A stretch of 7,575 nt of DNA from CAZKYP01 sp964556885. GTDB lineage: Bacteria; Planctomycetota; Phycisphaerae; Sedimentisphaerales; Anaerobacaceae. Positions 1-6,281 of this stretch are shown piece by piece. A program made the translations under genes and the position numbers. Positions within the stretch are counted from its first letter, which is position 1. Each line of letters opens with the position of its first letter. A model generated the notes under the pieces. The model was not told where the DNA came from, made no database searches, and was given only the letters and a program-made list of their open reading frames with translations. The DNA is taken from positions 1 through 7,575 of the forward strand of contig CAZKYP010000155.1 of NCBI GenBank assembly GCA_964556885.1. Direction: 5' to 3'.

Positions 1-509
1 CCATCCTGAGCCACTGCATCTATCGTGCCTCTGCTCTTCGCAGGATCGGGACAATCGATCACCTTGGGGTTGACGCTTGTCTGGACTGCTTCAAGGATAT
101 CGCGGCCTGCCAGGTCGATGGCAGTTGCAGTCTGAAGAGACAGATCAATGTTGGCCCTGTTTGCAGCCACCAGCGCTCGTACGACGTTAGGTACGCGGCC
201 GCCGGCAAGGTAATGGCTTTCAAGGTCTCGCGTGGTCAATGTAAGGCCCGCCTGAATTGCGATGATTTTACTGCGAACGATTATCATCAAATCAACTTTT
301 CTGAGCCACATCCCGATAAGCTCGGAGAACTTGACATCGGCCCGGGACAATTTCGCCTGCAGCCATAATCTGAAAAACTTCAGGAAAAGCAGGAAAAATA
401 CTATCGCTACGAGAATGACTATGACAAGAAGCGCCACACCGACAAATTTCAGGAAATCGCCGCCGCCTCCGGCACCAGCCGCCATGATTGAGTTTGACAA
501 GTTATACAT
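1..509 (-). CDS. floA: Flotillin-like protein FloA (N-terminal half, cut by window start)
   Basis: Membrane scaffold protein of the FloA (YqfA) branch of bacterial flotillins, which assemble in membrane microdomains. The window holds 169 full codons of a family usually about 330 residues long; the 3' half lies before position 1. A short glycine-rich N-terminus (residues 10-17) is followed by one hydrophobic hairpin or membrane segment at about 22-45, then the SPFH-type domain. Family hallmarks seen are LESHYLAGG (96-104) and IDLAGRDILEAVQTSVNPKV (131-150), which match my memory of Bacillus FloA almost residue for residue. The ATG at 509 has an AAAGGA ribosome site about 8 nt upstream; an internal ATG at 485 is a weaker alternative. 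It begins 16 bp after the short NfeD gene, the usual NfeD-flotillin pairing. Identification is firm; its cargo or partners here are unknown. Confidence 0.95.
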   Translation of the reverse strand, partial: MYNLSNSIMAAGAGGGGDFLKFVGVALLVIVILVAIVFFLLFLKFFRLWLQAKLSRADVKFSELIGMWLRKVDLMIIVRSKIIAIQAGLTLTTRDLESHYLAGGRVPNVVRALVAANRANIDLSLQTATAIDLAGRDILEAVQTSVNPKVIDCPDPAKSRGTIDAVAQD

Positions 510-525
510 AATCTTTATCCTTTCA

Positions 526-1020
526 TTAACCTTCTTCGACGGTCCGAACCGTCAATTGTGTACTCTCCACGTTGATAACCTTAATCTTTAGCCCCCTGTC
601 AACATATCCGCTTTCAGCCACACATTCAACCCTTTGTCCTGAAATCTCGCACATTCCCACCGGCCGCAGGGGCGTAATAACAACGCCTTCGGCTCCTAAA
701 AGTCCCTTGAGCTGCTCGGTATCAGGTATCGCATCGCCCTGCCGTCTTTGCGGCGGCGTGAGAGTGACACTTTTACCGAATCTGGTCTTCGGGAATATCC
801 TGTAAGCCATAATCAATACCGAAGGTATCATTACAGCGGCGGTACCAACACCCACCCAACCGGCGGTCGTGCTTTGATGGAAAAATATAGATACGCCGCC
901 GATAAGACATGCCAATGCACAAATGCTTATCAGGCCGCCGCTCGGCACAAATACTTCGGCTACAATCAGAGCCGCACAGGCAAAATATAAAATAACAGCA
1001 AAAACCAGCCACCAGCCCAT
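526..1020 (-). CDS. Short NfeD-family membrane protein
   Basis: Short NfeD protein (164 aa) lacking the protease domain. Three membrane segments are visible at about 3-24, 29-48 and 53-73, with the family motif EVFVPSGG at 22-29 at the end of the first. A soluble OB-fold (NfeD C-terminal domain) follows at about 107-162, containing GAEGVVITPLRPVG, which parallels the TLRPAG segment in the neighbouring long NfeD. Short NfeD proteins are established partners of flotillins, and this one sits directly before floA. The ATG lies 4 bp after the stop of the long nfeD gene, with an AAGGA site inside the end of that gene, so translation is probably coupled. No catalytic residues are expected or seen; the likely role is structural or regulatory within a flotillin assembly at the inner membrane. 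Confidence 0.93.
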   Translation of the reverse strand: MGWWLVFAVILYFACAALIVAEVFVPSGGLISICALACLIGGVSIFFHQSTTAGWVGVGTAAVMIPSVLIMAYRIFPKTRFGKSVTLTPPQRRQGDAIPDTEQLKGLLGAEGVVITPLRPVGMCEISGQRVECVAESGYVDRGLKIKVINVESTQLTVRTVEEG

Positions 1021-1024
1021 AGGT

Positions 1025-2554
1025 TTATTCCTTTTTTACTACGACTTTGTTCCCGAATATTTTGATTATCCTGACTTTTGTCCCTTTTTCAAGAAATTCC
1101 GCCTCGGCGACAACATCAACTATCGCATCGCCGAATTTCACCTTGCCTGCAGGCCGCAGCGTTGAAATCACCTTGCCTGTGTCTCCCACATTGACACCTA
1201 CTGTTTTTGTTTCAGGTGTGGCTTTCATACTTATTCTCCCAATACCCCGCCCGGGAACATTCGGCACAAGTATCAGCCCGCTGAGAAACTGCATCCTCGG
1301 CAGATATTTAGACAATATCCCCGCAAGGACGGCAAAACCCACAATTCCAGCCACTATCGACAAAATCCCGTTCGTAAAAAAAGTCCAGTCGAAAGCAGTC
1401 TGCGGCCAGGGCAGCTCACCCGGCGGATTCTTAATTAACATACCGAATAAACCTGCGAAGATACAAATTATTCCCATGACACCCGCGATCCCAAATCCGG
1501 GCAGGATAAAAATTTCAACCAGCAACAATAAAATTCCAACGACGAATATGAGCACTTCCACCCAGTTCGCCAGTCCAATCAGGAACTTGCTGCCGATAAT
1601 TATTGCAAAGCATATAACCGCCACGAGTCCCGGCAGGCCGATACCGGGTGTACTGAATTCGATATACACTCCCAATAATGCAAGCAGGACAAGTATCGCC
1701 ATCACCTCGGGAGAATTCAGCCACCGGACCATCTCCTCCGACCAGTTGGTTTCGAGCATGATTGGCTTGCCTGCGAAAGTGACATTGTCGCGTTTTGCTA
1801 AAAAATCAAGGGCCCCATCCAAATCCTTCACCACTGCCCTTGCTATACCATATTCGAATGCCTTCGATGCAGTCAGTGTCAATATCTCATCATCCTTTAC
1901 GATCAGCTCTTTTGTATCCAACTCGTACATATTAGGATCTTTGGGGAGGTCCTTGCTTTCGAAGAATTCGTATTTGCCGGTTTGCAGATTTTTAACCCGG
2001 TAGACCTCGTTCTGCATGGAGACCATTGCTTTTAACAGCGCAGGGGGATAACCATTCGCCTCGGCCGCACGCATGAAAGCGGCCCGCGTGAAACTTTCCG
2101 CCTTTTCCCGTTCGACGCCTTCGAGCTTGCCGCCGACTGTTATCGGGGCGCAGTCGCCTATGGTTGTATTCTCTTTCATTATAATGTCCCGGCATGAGAC
2201 ACTAATCATCGCTCCGGCCGAAATCGCTTCCGTCGTTACATAAGCAACGGTATGAACCTTTTTTCCGATATCCAAAATGAAGTATTTCGATATGTCGTCC
2301 GCTGACTGCAGGAAACCACCGTAAGTGCCTATTTCATATATCAGGTATTCGGCCCCGTCTTCGAGTGCGATTTGGGACCTGCGCCGGATGGATTTGAACA
2401 ACCCGTCGTCGATCATGCCTTTACAGACTATTACCGCCGCCTTGACATCCGATGAATCCGTACCCGGGCTGTTAGGTTCGGCCGCTGTAGAGACGCCTGC
2501 AAGCAGCAATAAACACAGCACAAAAGCAGCTATTTGCCGAAATGTGTTCTCCAT
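1025..2554 (-). CDS. Long NfeD: ClpP-class serine protease with membrane and OB domains
   Basis: Long NfeD (NfeD1b type, 509 aa). Domains in order: signal peptide at about 1-24 (hydrophobic 8-20); ClpP-class periplasmic or extracytoplasmic protease domain at about 35-260; four or five membrane segments between 285 and 415, including the repeated motif IEFSTPGIGLPG (299-310) and VEIFILPGFGIAG (346-358); C-terminal OB-fold at about 455-509. The archaeal relative PH1510 uses a Ser-Lys dyad. Here Ser112 in ISAGA is the nucleophile by position, and Lys151 (REKAES), 39 residues on, is the best candidate base, so the enzyme looks active. The known relative cleaves a stomatin tail; here FloA is the natural candidate partner (inference). 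The ATG is the first possible start, since an in-frame TAG precedes it by four codons, but no clear ribosome site is visible. It lies 42 bp after the transporter gene. Confidence 0.93.
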   Translation of the reverse strand: MENTFRQIAAFVLCLLLLAGVSTAAEPNSPGTDSSDVKAAVIVCKGMIDDGLFKSIRRRSQIALEDGAEYLIYEIGTYGGFLQSADDISKYFILDIGKKVHTVAYVTTEAISAGAMISVSCRDIIMKENTTIGDCAPITVGGKLEGVEREKAESFTRAAFMRAAEANGYPPALLKAMVSMQNEVYRVKNLQTGKYEFFESKDLPKDPNMYELDTKELIVKDDEILTLTASKAFEYGIARAVVKDLDGALDFLAKRDNVTFAGKPIMLETNWSEEMVRWLNSPEVMAILVLLALLGVYIEFSTPGIGLPGLVAVICFAIIIGSKFLIGLANWVEVLIFVVGILLLLVEIFILPGFGIAGVMGIICIFAGLFGMLIKNPPGELPWPQTAFDWTFFTNGILSIVAGIVGFAVLAGILSKYLPRMQFLSGLILVPNVPGRGIGRISMKATPETKTVGVNVGDTGKVISTLRPAGKVKFGDAIVDVVAEAEFLEKGTKVRIIKIFGNKVVVKKE

Positions 2555-2596
2555 ACCAGAATTGTACTATTGAAACGCCGGTTTGGCAATATCAGG

Positions 2597-4294
2597 TTAT
2601 AGATTTGTGACTTTTTTTGGTTTGATACCTTCCCATTGCAGCCCCCCTATTATCGCCTGTGCAATGTTTGTCAGGTGGTCGCCGATTTTCTCGACATTGT
2701 CCACCATATCGATAAATATCAGGCCCGTTTCCGCCGAGCAGATGCCGGTACTCATCCTGTCCACATGACTGCGACGAAATTCCATCTGCATCCTGTTGAG
2801 GTTTGCTTCGTTGGTCAGGGCGGATTTAGCTGCATTAATGTCATTGTGTTCCAATGCGGCTATTACTTTGTTGAACATCTGGTCTACTTCTTTTCTGAGC
2901 TGCTCGGCCTCAATCATTGCCGAATCGCTGAAGGTAAGCTTTTGCCCGATCTTCCGTTCGGCTATTTCTACAATGTTAACTGCATGGTCGCCAATACGCT
3001 CAAGGTCATTAACCGTATGCAAAAGTACCGGCAGCTCGATAGAAACCTGGTCGGACAGGTTCCTGCGCGATAAAGCCGAAAGGTATGAGGTGATTTCCAA
3101 CTGGAACATATCGATAAAATCTTCCAGTGTTGTGACTATTTTAAGCTCTTTCCTATCGTCGGTGAGTATTCCTGTTATGGCGTTTCTGAGAGCCATTTGG
3201 GCCGTATTTGACATACGAATGATTTCGCGTTTTGTCTGCTCCAGGGCTATAACGGGTGTGTCGAGCAGGTGTTTTTCCAACGCGACGGGCTTTTGCGCCA
3301 GCTCGCTTTCGGTTATAGGTATGATTTTCAAAACGATAGCCGCCAGCACGTTGATCAAAGGTAGAAATACAATCGTGTTAAATGCATTAAACATAAAATG
3401 GGCAAAGAATATATGCCTCATAATCGTACCCTGTCCAAGCACTCCGGGTGTGATAAATTCAACAGCATCTCCAAACCAGCCGAGCCAGACCAACGGCAGC
3501 ATATATGTTACACCAATAACGTTGAATATGGTGTGGCCCATGGCCGTACGTCTTGCGTTACGAGACGTACGCAATGCGGCGATTTGAGCAGTGATTGTCG
3601 TGCCTATATTGTCGCCAAGTATGAATGGTATTACAACCTGCAGAGCCAGATGCCAGTCTGTCCCGAATGCGCCCTGAAAAGCAAGCATCTGGATCATGGC
3701 AATCGAGGCAGAACTGCTTTGTAGAAGCATCGTTATTGCAGTCCCCGCCAAGACCGCGAGGATTGGATTACGACCGAGCCATATCAGCGCCTGCAGCACG
3801 CCCTCGTGGTCCTTGAGAGGTGCGAACGCTTCTTTCATAAAGTGGATACCGAGAAACAGAATCCCGAAACCGACCATAACCTGGCCGATGCTTTTTGTCT
3901 TTTGTGTTTTTCCAAGGATGGATAAAAGAAATCCAACACCGACAATTGGCAGCGCATAACTGGTGATCTTAAAAACAGCAAGGACTGAAACAAGTCCGGC
4001 TGTAACGGTGGTTCCGATATTGGCTCCGAGAACGACACATAAAGCCTGTTTTAAAGTAAGCAATCCCGCATTAACAAATCCGACGGTCATTACCGTTGTT
4101 GCGGAGCTTGACTGAACCAGAGCAGTTGTCATCATCCCGACAAAAACCGCAACAATCCTGTGCTTTGTCAGCGATTCGAGAATATCTTTGAGTTGCTGTC
4201 CGGCGACCTTTTTCAGCCCGTCCGACATCAAGCCCATACCGAATAAAAATAGGCCTAACCCCCCTACTGTCCCGAAAATCATATCCTTGATCAT
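2597..4294 (-). CDS. Na+/phosphate cotransporter (PNaS family) with C-terminal PhoU domain
   Basis: Inner-membrane sodium-coupled phosphate transporter of the NptA/YjbB type, 565 aa. The transporter half (about 1-325) has the inverted duplicated signature: QSSSATT at 61-67 with GANIGTTVTA at 90-99, and QSSSASI at 192-198 with GDNIGTTITA at 227-236. The cytoplasmic C-terminal half (about 345-550) is a helical PhoU-like domain carrying both metal-binding type motifs, LERIGDHAVNI (431-441) and VEKIGDHLTNI (534-544). This fused architecture is normal for the family. YjbB of E. coli exports phosphate, so direction cannot be read from sequence. I chose the ATG at 4294 because AGGGAG lies 5 nt upstream; a TTG at 4309 in the same frame has no ribosome site. 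It heads the group with nfeD and floA behind its own promoter; a functional link to flotillins is inference only. Confidence 0.93.
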   Translation of the reverse strand: MIKDMIFGTVGGLGLFLFGMGLMSDGLKKVAGQQLKDILESLTKHRIVAVFVGMMTTALVQSSSATTVMTVGFVNAGLLTLKQALCVVLGANIGTTVTAGLVSVLAVFKITSYALPIVGVGFLLSILGKTQKTKSIGQVMVGFGILFLGIHFMKEAFAPLKDHEGVLQALIWLGRNPILAVLAGTAITMLLQSSSASIAMIQMLAFQGAFGTDWHLALQVVIPFILGDNIGTTITAQIAALRTSRNARRTAMGHTIFNVIGVTYMLPLVWLGWFGDAVEFITPGVLGQGTIMRHIFFAHFMFNAFNTIVFLPLINVLAAIVLKIIPITESELAQKPVALEKHLLDTPVIALEQTKREIIRMSNTAQMALRNAITGILTDDRKELKIVTTLEDFIDMFQLEITSYLSALSRRNLSDQVSIELPVLLHTVNDLERIGDHAVNIVEIAERKIGQKLTFSDSAMIEAEQLRKEVDQMFNKVIAALEHNDINAAKSALTNEANLNRMQMEFRRSHVDRMSTGICSAETGLIFIDMVDNVEKIGDHLTNIAQAIIGGLQWEGIKPKKVTNL

Positions 4295-4389
4295 CCTGAC
4301 TCCCTGCAAAGACAGCGCGTTGTAAATGGATAAGTTATCAGATACCGTCCCCTTGTGTGTTTGTATTAAGCTGGATTTTCATAATGGCG

Positions 4390-4403
4390 CGATAGTTCTA
4401 TCG
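4390..4403. repeat. Inverted repeat over the -10 box (possible operator)
   Basis: Perfect 6-bp arms CGATAG and CTATCG separated by TT. The repeat is centred on the proposed -10 box of the transporter operon, the position where a repressor dimer would block RNA polymerase. On the plus strand it is followed by a T run and resembles a terminator, but no plus-strand gene lies upstream. The operator role is inference. Confidence 0.4.
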
Positions 4404-4423
4404 TTTTTGGGTGAAACGGTCAA
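4395..4423 (-). promoter_or_regulatory. Sigma70-type promoter for the transporter-nfeD-floA operon
   Basis: On the minus strand TTGACC (4423-4418), a 17-bp spacer and TAGAAC (4400-4395) form a good -35/-10 pair. The start of transcription would be near 4388, giving a leader of about 94 nt before the ATG at 4294. The -10 lies inside the inverted repeat CGATAG-TT-CTATCG (4390-4403), which could be an operator that controls the box. No Pho-box repeats were recognised. Confidence 0.55.
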
Positions 4424-4424
4424 G

Positions 4425-4458
4425 TGAAAAACTTCATCAAAATGATTTAAGTTTTTCA
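4425..4458 (-). terminator. AT-rich stem-loop terminator after the aminotransferase gene
   Basis: Perfect 10-bp arms TGAAAAACTT (4425-4434) and AAGTTTTTCA (4449-4458), with an inner ATCA/TGAT stem around an AAA loop. It starts 2 bp after the aminotransferase stop codon. The layout of A tract, hairpin core and T tract fits an intrinsic terminator working on the minus strand and possibly on both. Its stem is poor in G and C, so strength is uncertain. It ends 1 bp before the -35 box of the transporter operon, cleanly separating the two units. Confidence 0.6.
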
Positions 4459-4460
4459 AA

Positions 4461-5573
4461 CTATGCCAAACTGCAAAGAATCTGAGTCCCCTGCACGATT
4501 TTTTCATCGGTTGTCGCGTAACTAATCCTGAAATGCGTGTCCTTCTCGCTGAAGACGTTGCCCGGAATAATCAGCACGTTGTTTGCAATGGCCTTTTTAA
4601 CAAATTCGGTTGCGTCCAGCCCGCCGGGCGCCTTGACGAATGCATAAAAGGCCCCTGACGGCCTGGCAAGCTCGAACTTGCCCTTGAGTCCGTCATAGAG
4701 CAGGTCTCTTTTCTTTCTGTAACCGTCGACCAGACCACTCACATCGAAATCCATGGCCGCAATGGCCGCCTTCTGAAAAGGTGTCGGCGCACAGACAAAC
4801 GTATACTGCTGAATCTTGGTCATCTGCTCGATTACGTCTTTAAGCGATTCGTTGGCCGCCACATAGCCCATCCTCCATCCTGTCATCGCGCAGGACTTAC
4901 TGAAGCCCTTCATCACAAGGCAGTTCGGATAACAGTTGGCTATACTCGGGCACGGCCCGTCGTAGCTGAACTTGTCATAAATTTCATCCGTCATGACAAG
5001 TATATCATTTTGGGCGGCAACTTTGGCAAGATGCTCCAACTGCTTCTGTGAATACACCATCCCGGTCGGATTGCAGGGAGAGTTAACGATAATCATCTTG
5101 GTCTTGTCGGTAATCGCCGCGGCGATTTTGGCAACCGGCAGCTCGAAATTCGGGTAACTATCGACAAAGACACATTTTCCGCCCAGCATATTGATTATGT
5201 GCTTGTAGATCACGAAATACGGGTCGGGAATAATCACTTCGTCGCCGGGATTGATAAGCGCCATAAACGCCAGCAGCAGCCCCCCGCTCACGCCGCTGGT
5301 AATCAGCACCGACGGCCTTTCCCACCCGTATTCTTCACAGATTCGCTCGGCAACCTTTTCTTTCAGCATTTCGTCGCCGGCGGTCTGCGAATATTTGTTG
5401 AATCCCTCACGGATGGCTTTTATCGCCTGTTCTTTTACTTCATCGGGCACATCGAAGTCCGGCTGGCCTATCGAGAAATTCACCGGGTCCTTCATATCGG
5501 CGGCCAATGCAAAAACCTTGCGAATCCCGCTGGCATCGATTCGAGACGCCCTGTCTGCAATCAGTCTTTTCAT
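4461..5573 (-). CDS. Class I/II PLP-dependent aminotransferase (aspartate aminotransferase-like)
   Basis: Cytoplasmic fold-type I PLP enzyme that moves an amino group between an amino acid and a 2-oxo acid; 370 aa, slightly short for a family of about 390. Visible hallmarks: substrate-side motif FSIGQPDF (33-40), SPCNPTG (165-171, Asn168 near PLP), TDEIYD (195-200, Asp196 for the pyridine nitrogen, Tyr199), the Schiff-base lysine Lys226 in GFSKSCAMTGWRMGY (223-237) with phosphate-binding Arg234, and Arg349 in FRISYA, which grips the substrate carboxylate. This is the subgroup Igamma pattern found in AspB-like aspartate aminotransferases, but aromatic, alanine and other amino acid aminotransferases share it, so the substrate is not fixed. 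The ATG at 5573 has only a weak GAG upstream. It stands alone between a candidate promoter (5582-5610) and a hairpin terminator. Confidence 0.92.
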   Translation of the reverse strand: MKRLIADRASRIDASGIRKVFALAADMKDPVNFSIGQPDFDVPDEVKEQAIKAIREGFNKYSQTAGDEMLKEKVAERICEEYGWERPSVLITSGVSGGLLLAFMALINPGDEVIIPDPYFVIYKHIINMLGGKCVFVDSYPNFELPVAKIAAAITDKTKMIIVNSPCNPTGMVYSQKQLEHLAKVAAQNDILVMTDEIYDKFSYDGPCPSIANCYPNCLVMKGFSKSCAMTGWRMGYVAANESLKDVIEQMTKIQQYTFVCAPTPFQKAAIAAMDFDVSGLVDGYRKKRDLLYDGLKGKFELARPSGAFYAFVKAPGGLDATEFVKKAIANNVLIIPGNVFSEKDTHFRISYATTDEKIVQGTQILCSLA

Positions 5574-5581
5574 AGCTCGAC

Positions 5582-5610
5582 ATAATAATCAATGATAGCC
5601 CTTTAGCCAA
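5582..5610 (-). promoter_or_regulatory. Candidate promoter of the aminotransferase gene (near-leaderless)
   Basis: On the minus strand TTGGCT (5610-5605), a 17-bp spacer and TATTAT (5587-5582) resemble a sigma70 promoter. Only 8 bp separate the -10 from the ATG at 5573, so the transcript would start at or within a few bases of the start codon. That agrees with the absence of a clear ribosome site. The -35 is only a fair match, and other promoters further upstream cannot be excluded. Confidence 0.35.
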
Positions 5611-5635
5611 TAAAAAAGACGGTATTTATGGGCTG

Positions 5636-5700
5636 CTTAACATGTATTTTTCACATAGAATGTAAAAATGGCTAATATTTTCTTGACTTTATATGTTAAG
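5636..5700. repeat. Widely spaced inverted repeat around the lipoprotein promoter
   Basis: Perfect 8-bp arms CTTAACAT (5636-5643) and ATGTTAAG (5693-5700) lie 49 bp apart. The right arm falls in the spacer between the -35 and -10 boxes of the plus-strand promoter. The arrangement would suit a regulator that loops or pairs two half-sites, but the region is AT-rich and chance cannot be excluded. Confidence 0.35.
5647..5668. repeat. Interrupted palindrome upstream of the lipoprotein promoter
   Basis: TTTTT, one C, ACAT, spacer AGA, ATGT, AAAAA: a 9-bp-arm palindrome with a single extra base, centred about 59 bp upstream of the expected transcription start. This is a common place for an activator site. 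No known box was recognised. Confidence 0.35.
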
Positions 5701-5710
5701 ATGGTATAAT
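5683..5710 (+). promoter_or_regulatory. Strong extended -10 sigma70 promoter for the lipoprotein transcript
   Basis: TTGACT (5683-5688), a 16-bp spacer and a consensus TATAAT (5705-5710) preceded by TGG, giving an extended -10 element. This is the best promoter match in the window. The expected start is A5717, which leaves a leader of about 190 nt ahead of the lipoprotein gene. Confidence 0.8.
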
Positions 5711-5716
5711 AGCTTT

Positions 5717-5908
5717 ATCTAACTGGGGTGTGTTAGTACAGCCTCGTAATGCAAGGTTTTCTGCATAATAAGCGGCTGGTTAGGTAAATCGAGACGTTTT
5801 TGCATTAACAGTGATGTGGAAATGTCGGTATAAATGAGAAAGCTATGGAGGTATCCCAAAAGGGACTGCAATTTTATCGTTCATTTTTCAATATGAGGGG
5901 TTTAAGGA
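5717..5908 (+). promoter_or_regulatory. Long structured 5' leader with nested, competing stems
   Basis: A 192-nt untranslated leader follows the strong promoter. Near its 5' end three stems nest: CTAAC/GTTAG (5719-5723 with 5779-5783), CAGCC/GGCTG (5739-5743 with 5774-5778) and ATGCA/TGCAT (5749-5753 with 5762-5766, 8-nt loop). The two outer 3' arms are contiguous. The first CTAAC can instead pair with a nearer GTTAG at 5732-5736, so two exclusive folds exist. Further on lie TCCC-AAAA-GGGA (5854-5865) and an unpartnered GGAGG (5847-5851). I compared it from memory with c-di-GMP, preQ1, fluoride, cobalamin and guanidine riboswitches and none fits. A 5'-acting control element or a small RNA are both possible. 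Confidence 0.45.
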
Positions 5909-6136
5909 ATGAGGAGCAAGATGAAAAGCATTTGTAGTTCGACAGGAAGATGGCTGATAATGCTGACTGTTTTAATCTTGATGGCGGTTACATTATCAGG
6001 ATGTCTCGATCCGATTGTTGCGAAGATGGAAACGGAACACGAGAGACTGGGGGCCCAGCTCGAGGATGAAATGCGGATGCATTCGTTTGTATTCCCGACG
6101 ACTGCTCCGTCAGGTTCGCTGCACCAGGCTCAGTAA
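5909..6136 (+). CDS. Small lipoprotein of unknown function
   Basis: Encodes 75 aa that I cannot assign to a family. Residues 1-14 carry several positive charges, 15-28 are strongly hydrophobic, and LSGC (29-32) is a lipobox, so signal peptidase II should cleave before Cys32 and leave a lipid-anchored mature peptide of 44 residues. The mature part is charged at first (AKMETEHERLGAQLEDEM, probably helical) and ends in a Pro/Ser/Gln-rich tail. Two starts are plausible: ATG 5909, with AGGGG 8 nt upstream, and ATG 5921, with GAGGAG 4 nt upstream; both keep the signal peptide intact. Its own promoter and long leader suggest controlled expression. It is alone on the plus strand and converges with the methyltransferase gene. 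Codon use and the clear lipobox argue for a real gene. Confidence 0.72.
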   Translation: MRSKMKSICSSTGRWLIMLTVLILMAVTLSGCLDPIVAKMETEHERLGAQLEDEMRMHSFVFPTTAPSGSLHQAQ

Positions 6137-6236
6137 TTCCTGGCCGCAGCAACATTACCTCAGGTTTGCCAAAATAAACGCTATTAGTCGTACCTGCGTA
6201 CGGCACCGGTAAAAGTGGTTTATATGTAATTATGAA

Positions 6237-6256
6237 TCCCGATAAGCTCTTCGGGA
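6237..6256 (-). terminator. Hairpin between the convergent lipoprotein and methyltransferase genes
   Basis: Perfect 6-bp arms TCCCGA (6237-6242) and TCGGGA (6251-6256) around an 8-nt loop. On the minus strand it is followed by TTCATAATT, a moderate T tract, so it would best end the methyltransferase transcript. On the plus strand no T run follows. The rest of the 145-bp convergent gap (6137-6281) shows no gene. Confidence 0.45.
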
Positions 6257-6281
6257 CGGTAATTGATTTGGGGGGTTAATT

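Noticed and set aside
310..323. 14-bp direct repeat ATCCCGATAAGCTC shared with 6236-6249
   Set aside because: One copy is inside floA coding sequence and the other in the convergent-gene hairpin; a 14-mer match by chance in a window this long is not rare (order of 0.1), and no larger similarity surrounds it.
1047..2003. Open frame of 318 codons on the plus strand inside the long nfeD gene
   Set aside because: It lies opposite a clear NfeD gene; its translation is low in complexity (Ser, Thr, Ile, Pro rich) with no recognisable domain, as expected for an antisense shadow.
2555..2596. Possible terminator (GCC/GGC stem) between the transporter and long nfeD
   Set aside because: The stem is only 3-4 bp with no T run; it does not support splitting the operon.
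4295..4309. TTG start extending the transporter by five residues
   Set aside because: No ribosome site precedes it, whereas AGGGAG is correctly placed for the ATG at 4294.
4390..4408. Plus-strand terminator (CGATA-GTTC-TATCG followed by T5)
   Set aside because: No plus-strand gene lies upstream; the repeat is better explained by its position over the minus-strand -10 box.
5717..5908. Known riboswitch class in the lipoprotein leader
   Set aside because: The conserved cores of c-di-GMP-I/II, preQ1, fluoride, cobalamin and guanidine riboswitches, as I remember them, are not present.
5845..5937. 30-codon upstream open frame overlapping the lipoprotein start
   Set aside because: Weak ribosome site, ordinary length for chance, and no recognisable protein features; kept only as a possible coupling frame.
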